DNA from: Flavobacteriia bacterium
GTDB taxonomy: Bacteria; Bacteroidota; Bacteroidia; Flavobacteriales; Flavobacteriaceae
Assembly: GCA_004293165.1 (NCBI GenBank)
Contig: RDYL01000008.1
Span: 161,201 to 225,200, forward strand
Direction: 5' to 3'
Length of the DNA stretch: 64,000 nucleotides
Shown: in pieces, positions 45,601-53,182 of the stretch
How positions within the stretch are numbered: the stretch's first letter is position 1
Layout: the number at the start of each line of letters is the position of its first letter
Made by a program: the position numbers and the translations under genes
Notes under the pieces: generated by a model
Told to the model about the DNA's origin: nothing
What the model saw: the letters and a program-made list of their open reading frames with translations, nothing else
Databases searched by the model: none

Positions 45601-45708
45601 GCCTAGGTTATCAGAAACCATACCCGTAACAGTTTTCTCTTGCGCGAACGAAAACTGCATCGTAAACGCTACTAAAAGCGTAAAAATCCATTTGAACTTC
45701 GATCTCAT
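42640..45708 (-). CDS. SusC/RagA-family TonB-linked outer-membrane protein
   Basis: A 1022-residue TonB-dependent transporter. After the signal peptide (ending FSFAQ) comes a carboxypeptidase-regulatory-like domain (about 27-105). A TonB box region follows (GIDVVIQGY), then the plug with VNITASTGQPGAKSSVIIRG and the SusC signature YGSRGTNGVIVIKTKTG. The large barrel ends IYTFGLDIKF. With the SusD-like partner it forms a pedal-bin type importer for oligomeric nutrients. No sensor or sigma/anti-sigma pair is adjacent, so regulation is unclear. Confidence 0.96.
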   Translation of the reverse strand: MRSKFKWIFTLLVAFTMQFSFAQEKTVTGMVSDNLGPIAGANVVVEGTTRGTTTDFDGNYTIKAKQGEVLVITYTGKKTARISITAASTYNMSLKDDVVEGIDVVIQGYRSVTKQSAVTSVAKVDSKTIENRPNANVMNTLQGQLAGVNITASTGQPGAKSSVIIRGIGSFSANGDPLYVIDGFPSNSDNFRSINPNDIESVQVLKDAAAVSEYGSRGTNGVIVIKTKTGSFGESKTTFRYSSQYGLTELQTPKYDFISAKGLLSLEKEYGTGLGVSLTDAEIAAYDVDTDWVDYFFRVGQSSSHNFSIENNGKNINSFTSVSYFNQEGTLNTTGLKRFTVRNNLNGKSNNGKFSYYMNIGLGFSKNNEDPSIGTTGVNRNYILGAYLGAPYLDPDRYQGSVWTFDEYNNTPGLLATPYMLMDKLFQYRNLVEETRLNVATQAAYKITDDLTARVRTSAENLTTFRNQVEYPNSFNALLFSNTPGVASFDGGAFNGFEDIQNRREFIFNNLYQLDYTKQFGNHKIGVNGSAEYNFQTFQADNQRQRGLNPQTFVPNTGSGYIADLGTNDWYVPQASAGRSRVDYISYFGSFDYDFKEKYGLVASIRSDKTSYFSAENQSERFWSIGGRWNIDKESFMDGVSSYVNVLKLRGSIGTVGNARIVDGSVYAPIVPVRYLDVYQPTNNTYNGGLGYGINFGFPSLKWEYTEQWNAGIDFELFKGRLRGTYDYYNRETKDMYLSQPVSSTSGTSGLNVNSAASITNFGHEIQLAYDLIKNDANEMKLTIRANAAHNTNEVNGIISNNGRIQHGTVNVSDNGGMYYEYYTIPYVGVNEANGELLFLDINGNVTENVTAADQRKTGKSFQPKWQGGFGFDFDYKGFFAATTFTFVTDVWRFDTDYESLMDPTNLGQFTVASEMANAWTPTNTSTDVPSLSAANLGSDDLSDRFLTDASYIRLRNLQIGYKVPKRFLEKTFITDLSFSLQGENLVNFTKWRGYDPESPRLEDLYQYPTPRIYTFGLDIKF

Positions 45709-45736
45709 ATTAAATTTATTTGAGTTAGTTATTCCG

Positions 45737-45768
45737 CAAACTTCTTAATTATTTCTTAAATAAACAAA
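45737..45768 (-). promoter_or_regulatory. promoter of susCD
   Basis: Minus-strand TTTG (45768-45765) and GAAGTTTG (45744-45737, one mismatch to TAnnTTTG), spacer 20 bp, leader about 25 nt. Confidence 0.5.
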
Positions 45769-45886
45769 TAATACTTCGGAATATTACTAATTTATTTTTG
45801 TTAAAGTTTTTGTTTTAAAAAAACATTTAGCGAAACATTAACATTCATTAGATAAGAATATGACAAAAAGGTTGCGTATAAAATTA

Positions 45887-45894
45887 TATTTTTG
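45887..45894 (+). promoter_or_regulatory. -7 box for rnhB
   Basis: TATTTTTG overlaps a TTG at 45892 that opens the longest frame. The ATG at 45907 is therefore the likely start. Confidence 0.5.
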
Positions 45895-45906
45895 TCAAAA
45901 AAAAGA

Positions 45907-46566
45907 ATGTTAAATAAAAGTTACAGTAATTTAATATTGGAATGTGGCACCGACGAAGCTGGACGCGGTTGTCTTGCAGGACCCGTAACCGCAGCTGCTA
46001 TTTTACTACCTAACAATTTTGAACTCAATTTACTTAACGACTCAAAACAATTGTCTGAAAAAATTAGAGAAAAACTAAAACCAGCAATTGAAGCCAAAGC
46101 CATTTCGTTTGCAGTAACACATATTTTCCCTAACGAAATTGACGAAATAAACATTTTGAACGCTTCGATGAAAGCAATGCAGGAGTCTATTTTAAAGTTA
46201 AATCAAACTCCAGAACACATAATTGTAGATGGAAATCGTCCATTGAATGGCAAATTAGGCATGAAACAAAAAACAGGTAAGATCTTTACAAGTGAAGAAA
46301 TTAAGATTTTAAAATCAATTCCAAGTACAAGTATTATTAAAGGAGATAGCAAATATTTGAGTATAGCTGCCGCTTCGGTTTTAGCAAAAACGCACCGAGA
46401 CGAATATATGGATAAAATCCACGAAGAGTTTCCAATGTATAATTGGAAAAGAAACAAAGGTTATCCAACAAAAGAACATAGAGAAGCTATTAAAAAATAT
46501 GGGGCGTGTAAATACCATCGAATGAGTTTCCGATTATTACCTGAGCAACTGGAATTGGAATTTTAA
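45907..46566 (+). CDS. rnhB: ribonuclease HII
   Basis: A 219-residue endonuclease that cuts RNA in RNA/DNA hybrids and single ribonucleotides in DNA. The first catalytic motif is [18 protein letters not shown] (about 14-31, with D and E), then NDSKQLSEK. The later acidic residues lie in IIVDGNRPL and THRDEYM. The C-terminus has [14 protein letters not shown], the usual RNase HII ending. A small family-typical insertion ([14 protein letters not shown]) is present. The ATG after the -7 box was chosen as start. Confidence 0.95.
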   Translation: MLNKSYSNLILECGTDEAGRGCLAGPVTAAAILLPNNFELNLLNDSKQLSEKIREKLKPAIEAKAISFAVTHIFPNEIDEINILNASMKAMQESILKLNQTPEHIIVDGNRPLNGKLGMKQKTGKIFTSEEIKILKSIPSTSIIKGDSKYLSIAAASVLAKTHRDEYMDKIHEEFPMYNWKRNKGYPTKEHREAIKKYGACKYHRMSFRLLPEQLELEF

Positions 46567-46636
46567 AGTTTTCAGTCGCAGTTGGCTGTACGATTCAAAT
46601 AGCACATCTGAATACTGTGACTAAAAACTGAAAACT
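46567..46636. repeat. inverted repeat between rnhB and lipB (AGTTTTCAGT/ACTGAAAACT)
   Basis: AGTTTTCAGT at 46567-46576 is the reverse complement of ACTGAAAACT at 46627-46636. Inner CAGTCGCAGT and ACTGTGACT words also match. The element lies between convergent genes and touches the lipB stop. It may act as a terminator but has no T-run. Confidence 0.6.
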
Positions 46637-47333
46637 AAATTAAAATCTCGGCTTCAAACAAATTTTGAAAATGTTTTAGAATTTTCTCTTTTACTTCTTG
46701 CTCATCCACCGCTTTTCCTAATTCAGCATGCATTGAAGTAACCGCTTTCCCTTTTATTCCACATGGAATGATATTATCAAAATACCCTAAATCTGCATTT
46801 ACGTTTAAGGCGAAGCCATGCATGGTCACCCAACGCGAAGCCCGCACTCCCATAGCGCAAATTTTTCTTGCAAAAGGCGTTCCTACATCAAACCAAACTC
46901 CGGTTTCTCCTTCGCTTCTAGTTCCATGTAAACCATATTCAGCTATAGTTAAAATAATAGCTTCTTCTAAGAATCGTAAGTATTTATGTATGTCGGTAAA
47001 AAAGTTTTCTAAATCTAAAATAGGATAACCTACAATTTGTCCTGGTCCATGATAGGTAATATCGCCTCCTCTATTGATTTTGTAAAAAGTGGCTCCTTTT
47101 GTTTCTAATTGTTTTTCAGAAAGTAATAAATTTGAAACATCGCCGCTTTTTCCCAACGTATAAACATGCGGATGCTCTACATAAAGCAGGAAGTTGGGAG
47201 TTAGAAGTTGGGAGTTGGATTGTCTATTTTTAATTTTAATATCTACAATTTCTTTGAATAATTCTTCTTGATAATCCCAAGTTTCTTTGTAATCTTTATT
47301 TCCTAAATCTTGAAGTTGTACTTTTTTATTCAT
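46635..47333 (-). CDS. lipB: lipoyl(octanoyl) transferase
   Basis: LipB moves octanoyl from acyl carrier protein to lipoyl domains, the step before LipA. In the 232-residue protein the motif [12 protein letters not shown] is at 88-99, the catalytic lysine K157 in RKICAMG and the catalytic cysteine C191 in [10 protein letters not shown]. Residues about 38-48 ([11 protein letters not shown]) do not belong to the family core. Their codons are copies of the AAGTTGGGAGTT intergenic repeat seen after murB, read in frame. The repeat sits before the conserved [12 protein letters not shown] strand, where a length change is tolerable. The gene is divergent from lysS. Confidence 0.94.
   Translation of the reverse strand: MNKKVQLQDLGNKDYKETWDYQEELFKEIVDIKIKNRQSNSQLLTPNFLLYVEHPHVYTLGKSGDVSNLLLSEKQLETKGATFYKINRGGDITYHGPGQIVGYPILDLENFFTDIHKYLRFLEEAIILTIAEYGLHGTRSEGETGVWFDVGTPFARKICAMGVRASRWVTMHGFALNVNADLGYFDNIIPCGIKGKAVTSMHAELGKAVDEQEVKEKILKHFQNLFEAEILI
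47189..47218. repeat. AAGTTGGGAGTT repeat inside lipB
   Basis: Two units of GAAGTTGGGAGTT separated by AGAAG-type sequence. Same words as at 2520-2549 in a non-coding gap. Here they are translated on the minus strand. Confidence 0.8.
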
Positions 47334-47387
47334 GATGACCGAAATTGTGTTTTGAAAAGTGATGCAAAGATACGAATAGTTTGCTAA

Positions 47388-47500
47388 TTAGCCCTCACAG
47401 GAGAGACATCCTTTTTATTTGTTGCCTTCGAGAACCTCAGGCAACAAATAAAAAAGATATAACGGATGGCAGGAATACGGAAACCAAAAAGCCCGAACCA
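47388..47500 (+). ncRNA. candidate structured intergenic RNA or repeat element
   Basis: The lipB-lysS spacer contains TAGCCC, GACATCC, and a long stem CTTTTTATTTGTTGCCT pairing with AGGCAACAAATAAAAAAG across an 11-base loop. Then follow GATATAACGGATGGCAGGA and a closing AAAAAGCCC. I recall the same order of conserved blocks (AGCCC, GCATCC, variable hairpin, GATATAGCGGA, GCAGGA) recurring between genes of many flavobacterial genomes. Only the stem and blocks are observed here; identity with a named RNA family (for example Rfam Flavo-1) is unverified. Direction is set by that remembered motif. Confidence 0.55.
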
Positions 47501-47551
47501 TTCGCATCTATAAAAGTATTCTGAAAAAACTCATTACTAATAAACTTTTAA

Positions 47552-47582
47552 ACTTGAAACTTGAAACTTTTGAACTTGAAAC
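47552..47582. repeat. CTTGAAA repeat before lysS
   Basis: Three CTTGAAA units with one CTTTTGAA variant. Same words as before the GAPDH gene. The TTTG of the variant serves as the -33 element of lysS. Confidence 0.75.
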
Positions 47583-47599
47583 AAAATAAATTATCTTTG
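47569..47599 (+). promoter_or_regulatory. promoter of lysS
   Basis: TTTG (47569-47572) and TATCTTTG (47592-47599) with a 19-bp spacer, ATG at 47619. The -33 element is part of the CTTGAAA repeat. Confidence 0.65.
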
Positions 47600-47618
47600 C
47601 ACGCTTAAATACAATACT

Positions 47619-49316
47619 ATGCAACTTTCGGAACAAGAAATCATTAGAAGAGACAAATTAAACGCTTTACGCGAACTTGGAATTAACCCTTATCCAGCGG
47701 ATTTATTTCCGGTGAATCACACTTCAAAGCAAGTGAAGGAAAATTTTGAAGAAGGTAAGAAGGTTGTTTTGGCTGGACGTTTGATGAGTGTTCGTGATCA
47801 AGGAAAAGCTTCGTTTGCTGAATTACAAGACAGCGAAGGAAGAATACAGTTGTATTTTAATCGTGACGTGCTTTGCGAAAGCGAAGACAAAACGCTTTAT
47901 AATCAGGTTTTCAAAAAATTAACCGATTTAGGAGACTTTATTGGTATTGAAGGAGAATTATTCATGACGAAAGTAGGTGCTATGTGTGTTCGTGTGGATG
48001 ATTTTAAAATGTTGAGCAAAACTTTAAAACCGCTTCCGTTGCCAAAAACAGATGAAGAAGGTCATGTTTTTGATGCGTTTACTGATCCAGAATTGCGTTA
48101 CCGTATGCGTTACGTAGATTTAGTGGTAAACCCACATGTGAAAGAAGTGTTCATGAAAAGAACCAAATTGTTCACCGCTATGAGAACATTTTTCAATGAA
48201 GCAGGTTACATGGAAGTAGAAACTCCGGTTTTACAATCGATTCCGGGTGGAGCAGCTGCAAGACCTTTTATTACACATCATAATAGTTTAGATATTCCAT
48301 TATACATGAGAATTGCTAACGAATTATATTTGAAAAGATTAATCGTAGGTGGTTTTGATGGTGTTTACGAATTTTCGAAAAACTTCCGTAACGAAGGAAT
48401 GGACAGAACACACAATCCAGAATTTACCGCCATGGAAATTTATGTAGCTTATAAAGACTACAACTGGATGATGGAAATGACTGAAAACCTTTTAGAATAT
48501 TGTGCTACTCAAGTAAATGGAACTACTGAAGCTACTTTTGGAGAACATAAAGTAAACTTCAAAGCGCCATATGCAAGAGTAACTATGACCGATGCGATTA
48601 AACAATTCACAGATTATGATATTACTGGAAAATCGGAAGATGAATTGCGTGAAGCTGCAAAATCTATGGGAATCGAAGTGAACGATACGATGGGTAAAGG
48701 AAAATTAATTGATGAAATTTTTGGAGAGAAATGTGAAGGCAACTTCATTCAACCAACCTTCATTACAGATTATCCAAAAGAAATGTCACCATTGTGTAAA
48801 TCACACCGTGATAATCCTGAATTAACTGAGCGTTTCGAATTGATGGTTTGTGGAAAAGAAATTGCAAACGCCTATTCCGAATTAAACGACCCAATTGACC
48901 AAAGAGAACGTTTTGTTGCCCAAATGGAATTAGCAGCAAAAGGTGATGATGAAGCCAACGGAATTATAGATGAAGACTTTTTAAGAGCTTTAGAATACGG
49001 AATGCCTCCAACTTCTGGATTAGGAATTGGAATGGATCGATTAATTATGTTCTTAACCAACAATCAATCGATTCAAGAAGTATTGTTCTTCCCACAAATG
49101 CGTCCAGAGAAAAAAGGTCCCGAATTAACAGAAGACGAAAAACACATTATCGAAATTTTGAAAGCTAACGAAGGAATTTCGATTGGTGACTTAAAAATAA
49201 AATCAGAGTTAAGCGGAAAAAAATGGGATGCTGCCAGCAAAGGCATTAGCAAACATGGATTACTCAAAATAGAAGTAAATGGAGATAATAAAATTGCCAT
49301 TTATACAGGAAAATAA
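47619..49316 (+). CDS. lysS: lysine-tRNA ligase, class II, with C-terminal extension
   Basis: A 565-residue lysyl-tRNA synthetase. An OB-fold anticodon-binding domain (about 50-150, VVLAGRLMSVRDQGKASFAE) precedes the class II catalytic core. Motif 1 is around EAGYMEVETPVLQ, motif 2 is FRNEGMDRTHNPEFT, and motif 3 is GLGIGMDRLIMFL. After the usual end of the core (QMRPE near 495) about 65 more residues follow (EDEKHIIEILKANEGISIGD to the end). They look like a small winged-helix domain, which bacterial LysRS normally lack. I believe this extension is shared by Bacteroidota relatives; its role is unknown. Confidence 0.96.
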   Translation: MQLSEQEIIRRDKLNALRELGINPYPADLFPVNHTSKQVKENFEEGKKVVLAGRLMSVRDQGKASFAELQDSEGRIQLYFNRDVLCESEDKTLYNQVFKKLTDLGDFIGIEGELFMTKVGAMCVRVDDFKMLSKTLKPLPLPKTDEEGHVFDAFTDPELRYRMRYVDLVVNPHVKEVFMKRTKLFTAMRTFFNEAGYMEVETPVLQSIPGGAAARPFITHHNSLDIPLYMRIANELYLKRLIVGGFDGVYEFSKNFRNEGMDRTHNPEFTAMEIYVAYKDYNWMMEMTENLLEYCATQVNGTTEATFGEHKVNFKAPYARVTMTDAIKQFTDYDITGKSEDELREAAKSMGIEVNDTMGKGKLIDEIFGEKCEGNFIQPTFITDYPKEMSPLCKSHRDNPELTERFELMVCGKEIANAYSELNDPIDQRERFVAQMELAAKGDDEANGIIDEDFLRALEYGMPPTSGLGIGMDRLIMFLTNNQSIQEVLFFPQMRPEKKGPELTEDEKHIIEILKANEGISIGDLKIKSELSGKKWDAASKGISKHGLLKIEVNGDNKIAIYTGK

Positions 49317-49326
49317 ATGTTACACT

Positions 49327-49357
49327 AAAAGACTTCAATTTTTGAAGTCTTTTTTTT
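49327..49357 (+). terminator. terminator of lysS
   Basis: AAAAGACTTCAA/TTGAAGTCTTTT with a 3-base loop and further T. A TACTTTTA box for the next gene starts at its last bases. Confidence 0.85.
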
Positions 49358-49385
49358 ACTTTTACAAAAATCAACTCTCTTTAAA

Positions 49386-50915
49386 ATGAAAAAAATCTGC
49401 TTTATACTAGTATTGTGCCATAGTTTTATAGCTTTAGCCCAAACCCCAACATTCACTTGGAGTGAAGGTAACTCTTCAATTGAAAATGAACTCAATTATT
49501 CGATTCAAAACTATTTTGATGGTAAACGAATTTTTAATGTAAGATCTATTTACAACGATAAAATATTCAATAAAGATATTTTTGTCGATATATTTTCCTC
49601 AAATGATGATTTTGAAAAAGATGAAAATAATTTTTCAATTGGATTAGAACAACCCGTAATGGGATTGAATACAAAAACAATTACTGCTCTATTTCCGCTA
49701 TCTAATAAAGAATATGTATATTTTGTGACTGAGTTTAATAGCGAAACTAAAGAATTTGAACTTTTTACACAAAAAGTAAATATTGATACGGGGACAAAAA
49801 CAAAGGCAAGTTTTTTATTGAAAATGCCCGCAAAAAACGCGTTCAATATTGGCGACTATTTTATAGCTCAATCTGAAAACAAACAATTTTACGGTATAGT
49901 TTCCCGCCCAACAGGGGATAAAAAGCTAAACGAAAAGGCAACACTTTATGTTGTAGATTCAAATTTTAAAATTGTAAAAAGCAAAGAATATGAATTTGGA
50001 TTTACTACAAAACAATCGTTTGATATTAAAATTCACATAACAAATAATGGCAATATAGCGCTAGTAAGAGAACTTGATTTACCCAAAATAAAGCCTTATA
50101 AATCACTTTTTTATTGGGATACAAAAACAGAAAATATTGCAGAGCACAATTTAAAACAAGATTTAGACTTTCAAGTTTCTCAATTCAAATGGAAAGAATC
50201 TGAAAACGGAAGCTATTTTATTGCAGGTGTTAGCGACGGAAAAAGAAAAGTAACCATTGATTTAGGAGGAGCCTTGCCTGAAGGAAATCCGGTTAATGAA
50301 TTACTATTAATGCATTTTGATGCAACAGGAAAAATCACCCTAAACATAAAAACGACTTTAGAAAAACAAAATAATTTAAATTTTGAAAAAGTAATTCTAA
50401 AAGACAATAAATTGTGGTTACTTTGCAATGAAATGTATACTGGATCTAAAAGATTACCTGCTCCTGACCCATCAAAACCGTTAGAAAGACCCATAGAATA
50501 CTCATATATTTCAACAGGCTATGGCATAATCAAACTTGATGCTTCAACAGGAAAAATCGATTGGTTTACCCGAATAAACAACCTTGAACCTAGAACCATT
50601 AATGATAATGGAGATCATTTAAAATACTTGTATTTCTTTAGAAACAATCAATTAGTTTTGATTTATAACGATTCTAGAGATATTAATCCAAATTCCAAGT
50701 ATTTTGTTCGCAATAGTCGTTTTGCTGTAACAAGTATCATTAACAATGAAGGAGAAATTGTAAGCACAAAAGATATTCCAAATTCTGGTGTGGGTAAAAC
50801 ATATAACTTTTGTTATGAATTAGATTTATCCTTTGCTTTACCTGTAGATGAGAACAATTTCATTGTGCGCTCTCGTTGTGGAAATTCTGCACGATATGGT
50901 TATTTAAAATTTTAG
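49386..50915 (+). CDS. secreted protein of unknown function
   Basis: A 509-residue protein with signal peptide MKKICFILVLCHSFIALAQ. The mature part has many beta-strand repeats with hydrophobic-aromatic spacing. Segments such as SYFIAGVSDGKRKVTI, KLWLLCNEMYTGSK, GYGIIKLDASTGKIDWFTR and NQLVLIYNDSR suggest a beta-propeller-like fold. It has two C-terminal cysteines and no type IX sorting tail. I do not recognise a family. It precedes two small secreted proteins on the same strand. Confidence 0.8.
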   Translation: MKKICFILVLCHSFIALAQTPTFTWSEGNSSIENELNYSIQNYFDGKRIFNVRSIYNDKIFNKDIFVDIFSSNDDFEKDENNFSIGLEQPVMGLNTKTITALFPLSNKEYVYFVTEFNSETKEFELFTQKVNIDTGTKTKASFLLKMPAKNAFNIGDYFIAQSENKQFYGIVSRPTGDKKLNEKATLYVVDSNFKIVKSKEYEFGFTTKQSFDIKIHITNNGNIALVRELDLPKIKPYKSLFYWDTKTENIAEHNLKQDLDFQVSQFKWKESENGSYFIAGVSDGKRKVTIDLGGALPEGNPVNELLLMHFDATGKITLNIKTTLEKQNNLNFEKVILKDNKLWLLCNEMYTGSKRLPAPDPSKPLERPIEYSYISTGYGIIKLDASTGKIDWFTRINNLEPRTINDNGDHLKYLYFFRNNQLVLIYNDSRDINPNSKYFVRNSRFAVTSIINNEGEIVSTKDIPNSGVGKTYNFCYELDLSFALPVDENNFIVRSRCGNSARYGYLKF

Positions 50916-51000
50916 TTTAAAATATTTTTTTAGAGAAATATTAAACTTTTTTATATTTACATAGTCTTATATAGACAAAACATAAATACACAAATAAATT

Positions 51001-51420
51001 ATGAAAAAACTTATTTTAGTTATAGCACTTACATTAAGTAGCTTAACATTTGCTCAAAGTAGAAAATCTATCGAAATGACGCCAGAACAAGTAGCGGAGC
51101 TTCAAACCAAAAAAATGACACTTGATTTAGATTTGACCGCAAATCAGCAAAAAGAAGTAAAGGCACTATTGTTAGAAGAAGCTAAAAAAAGAGAGGCTAT
51201 TAAAACGGAGATGAAAGCAAGAAAAGCTGAAGACAAAAAAGTTACATCAGACGAAAAATACAAAAAACAAATTGAAGCTTTAGATAATCAAATTGAATTA
51301 AAATCTAAAATGAAAAAAGTTTTAAACCCAGAACAAATGAAAAAATGGGAAGAAAAACAAAATTATCGCAAAGAAATGATTGGAAAAGCAAAAAGAAAAG
51401 CGAAAGAAAACAAAGAATAA
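51001..51420 (+). CDS. small secreted helical protein, Spy/CpxP-like
   Basis: A 139-residue protein with signal peptide MKKLILVIALTLSSLTFAQ. The mature part is very rich in Lys and Glu and highly helical. MTPEQVAELQTKKMTLDLDL and LTANQQKEVKALLLEE resemble the LTxxQ pattern of Spy/CpxP periplasmic chaperones, and VLNPEQMKKWEE gives a second copy. Function by similarity of pattern only. A near-consensus box TATATTTA lies about 46 bp upstream. Confidence 0.75.
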   Translation: MKKLILVIALTLSSLTFAQSRKSIEMTPEQVAELQTKKMTLDLDLTANQQKEVKALLLEEAKKREAIKTEMKARKAEDKKVTSDEKYKKQIEALDNQIELKSKMKKVLNPEQMKKWEEKQNYRKEMIGKAKRKAKENKE

Positions 51421-51441
51421 TTCTGAAAATATAGCCTTTTT

Positions 51442-51473
51442 TTTGTTTTTATTCTAAAAATAATTTAGATTTG
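51442..51473 (+). promoter_or_regulatory. promoter of the gene at 51502
   Basis: TTTG (51442-51445) and TAGATTTG (51466-51473), spacer 20 bp. Confidence 0.6.
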
Positions 51474-51501
51474 ACAAACTAAAATAAATTTTACACAAAT
51501 T

Positions 51502-51864
51502 ATGAAAAAAATAATCATTGCATTTGTATTGTTTATTGGCTTTTCTTATTTAGCTAATGCACAAGAAGTTAACAAAGGAAAGTCTTCTACAACCCAAATT
51601 GTAAAAAAAGAAGTTGATTTTAACGATTTAGCCAAAAAAGAAACATATAAATTGGTTGAATTACTACAATTAGACCAACAAATGGCTAAAGACTTAAATG
51701 GATTGTTTTTATATAAACACAATCAATTGAATTTAGCTAAAAATGAAAATGAAAAAAAGCAAATTAGTGAACAAATTGAAGCTAAATTAAGAGCTACTTT
51801 TACTACAGCACAAATGGAAAAGATTACTAGTCAATCTGATTTACTTTACAAATTAACACATTAA
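51502..51864 (+). CDS. small secreted helical protein of unknown function
   Basis: A 120-residue protein with signal peptide ending YLANAQ. The mature part is helical: ETYKLVELLQLDQQMAKDLN, then KNENEKKQISEQIEAKL and FTTAQMEKITSQ. Its layout (LQLDQQ early and a TTAQMEK motif late) parallels that of the preceding gene product, so the two may be distant paralogues, although it has its own promoter. I do not recognise a named family. Confidence 0.7.
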   Translation: MKKIIIAFVLFIGFSYLANAQEVNKGKSSTTQIVKKEVDFNDLAKKETYKLVELLQLDQQMAKDLNGLFLYKHNQLNLAKNENEKKQISEQIEAKLRATFTTAQMEKITSQSDLLYKLTH

Positions 51865-51894
51865 AATAAGTCCCGATTTTATCGGGACTTATTT
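51864..51894. terminator. bidirectional terminator between 51864 and hemL
   Basis: AAATAAGTCCCGAT/ATCGGGACTTATTT with a 3-base loop, T-rich on both strands, between convergent genes. Confidence 0.9.
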
Positions 51895-51895
51895 T

Positions 51896-53182
51896 TTATA
51901 ATTCTTTTGCAACCTCTTTAATTGCATTAATTGTGAAATCCAAATCTTCATAAGTTAAAGCATCTGTTATAAACCATGTTTCATATGCAGATGGAGCAAT
52001 ATAAACCCCTCGTTTTAACAATCCGTGAAAAAACTTCTTAAAGGTTTCATTATCACCATTTTTTGCCGTTGAAAAATCATAAACTGGATTGGCATCAAAA
52101 TGAACTGAAATCATAGAACCAACTCTATTAACTGTAAAAGCAATCCCTTCTTGTGTTAGCGCATTTTGAATTCCATTTTCTAAATAAGCTGTTTTTTCTT
52201 CCAAGCGATTAAAAATTTCAGAATCTGAATTCAGTGCTTTTAACATTTCTAATCCTGCAGCCATAGCCAAAGGATTACCTGATAAGGTTCCTGCTTGATA
52301 AACAGGCCCTAGTGGGGCTAAATAATTCATAATTTCTTCTCGAGCTGCAAATGCCCCAACAGGCAAACCACCTCCAATTACTTTTCCAAAACAAACAATA
52401 TCAGCCTGAATTCCATATAATTCTTGAGCACCACCTTTAGACAATCGAAATCCCGTCATTACTTCGTCAAAAATTAACAATGCCCCTTGTTCTACACAAA
52501 CTGCCTTCAAAGCTTCTAAAAAGCCTTTTTTTGGAGGAATACAACCCATGTTTCCTGCTACTGGCTCAATAATAATTGCTGCAATTTCATTTTTATTAGC
52601 TTCAAATATAGACCTAACATTTTCAATATCATTAAAAGCAGCTAAGAGTGTGTCTTTTGCTGTACCTTGAGTTACTCCTGGACTATTTGGTACTCCAAAA
52701 GTACTTAGTCCGCTTCCAGCTGCAATTAAAAACGAATCAGAATGTCCATGATAACAACCTGAAAATTTTATAATTTTATCACGCTTGGTATAACCTCTAG
52801 CCAATCGTATCGCACTCATACAAGCTTCAGTCCCAGAATTTACAAATCTAATTTTATCTATATTTGGCACCATTGCAACTGCTAATTGAGCAATTTGAGT
52901 TTCTAACTCAGTTGGCATCCCAAATGAAGTCCCTTTTTTTGCTTTTTCTATAACAGCATTAACAACAGGTTCATAGGCATGACCTAAAATCATTGGACCC
53001 CAAGAATTAATATAATCAATTAATTTATTTCCATCCACATCATACAAATAAGCACCTTTTGCTTCTTTTACGAAAATTGGTGTTCCTCCTACCCCTTTAA
53101 AAGCTCTTACTGGAGAATTTACTCCCCCTGGTATTACTTTATTTGCTTCTACAAATAATTCGCTACTTCTTTTATACAACAT
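51896..53182 (-). CDS. hemL: glutamate-1-semialdehyde 2,1-aminomutase
   Basis: A 428-residue class III aminotransferase-type PLP enzyme that makes 5-aminolevulinate in the C5 haem pathway. Motifs include [20 protein letters not shown] at the start, then [12 protein letters not shown] and [11 protein letters not shown]. The PLP lysine near residue 267 lies in [15 protein letters not shown]. Its ATG overlaps the stop of the upstream glucosaminidase gene (TAATG), so translation is likely coupled although the functions look unrelated. Confidence 0.96.
   Translation of the reverse strand: MLYKRSSELFVEANKVIPGGVNSPVRAFKGVGGTPIFVKEAKGAYLYDVDGNKLIDYINSWGPMILGHAYEPVVNAVIEKAKKGTSFGMPTELETQIAQLAVAMVPNIDKIRFVNSGTEACMSAIRLARGYTKRDKIIKFSGCYHGHSDSFLIAAGSGLSTFGVPNSPGVTQGTAKDTLLAAFNDIENVRSIFEANKNEIAAIIIEPVAGNMGCIPPKKGFLEALKAVCVEQGALLIFDEVMTGFRLSKGGAQELYGIQADIVCFGKVIGGGLPVGAFAAREEIMNYLAPLGPVYQAGTLSGNPLAMAAGLEMLKALNSDSEIFNRLEEKTAYLENGIQNALTQEGIAFTVNRVGSMISVHFDANPVYDFSTAKNGDNETFKKFFHGLLKRGVYIAPSAYETWFITDALTYEDLDFTINAIKEVAKEL

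Noticed and set aside
41086..45708. SusCD pair as a polysaccharide-utilisation locus
   Set aside because: No glycoside hydrolase, polysaccharide lyase or hybrid regulator is adjacent; the PNGase F-like gene is 5 kb away behind unrelated genes.
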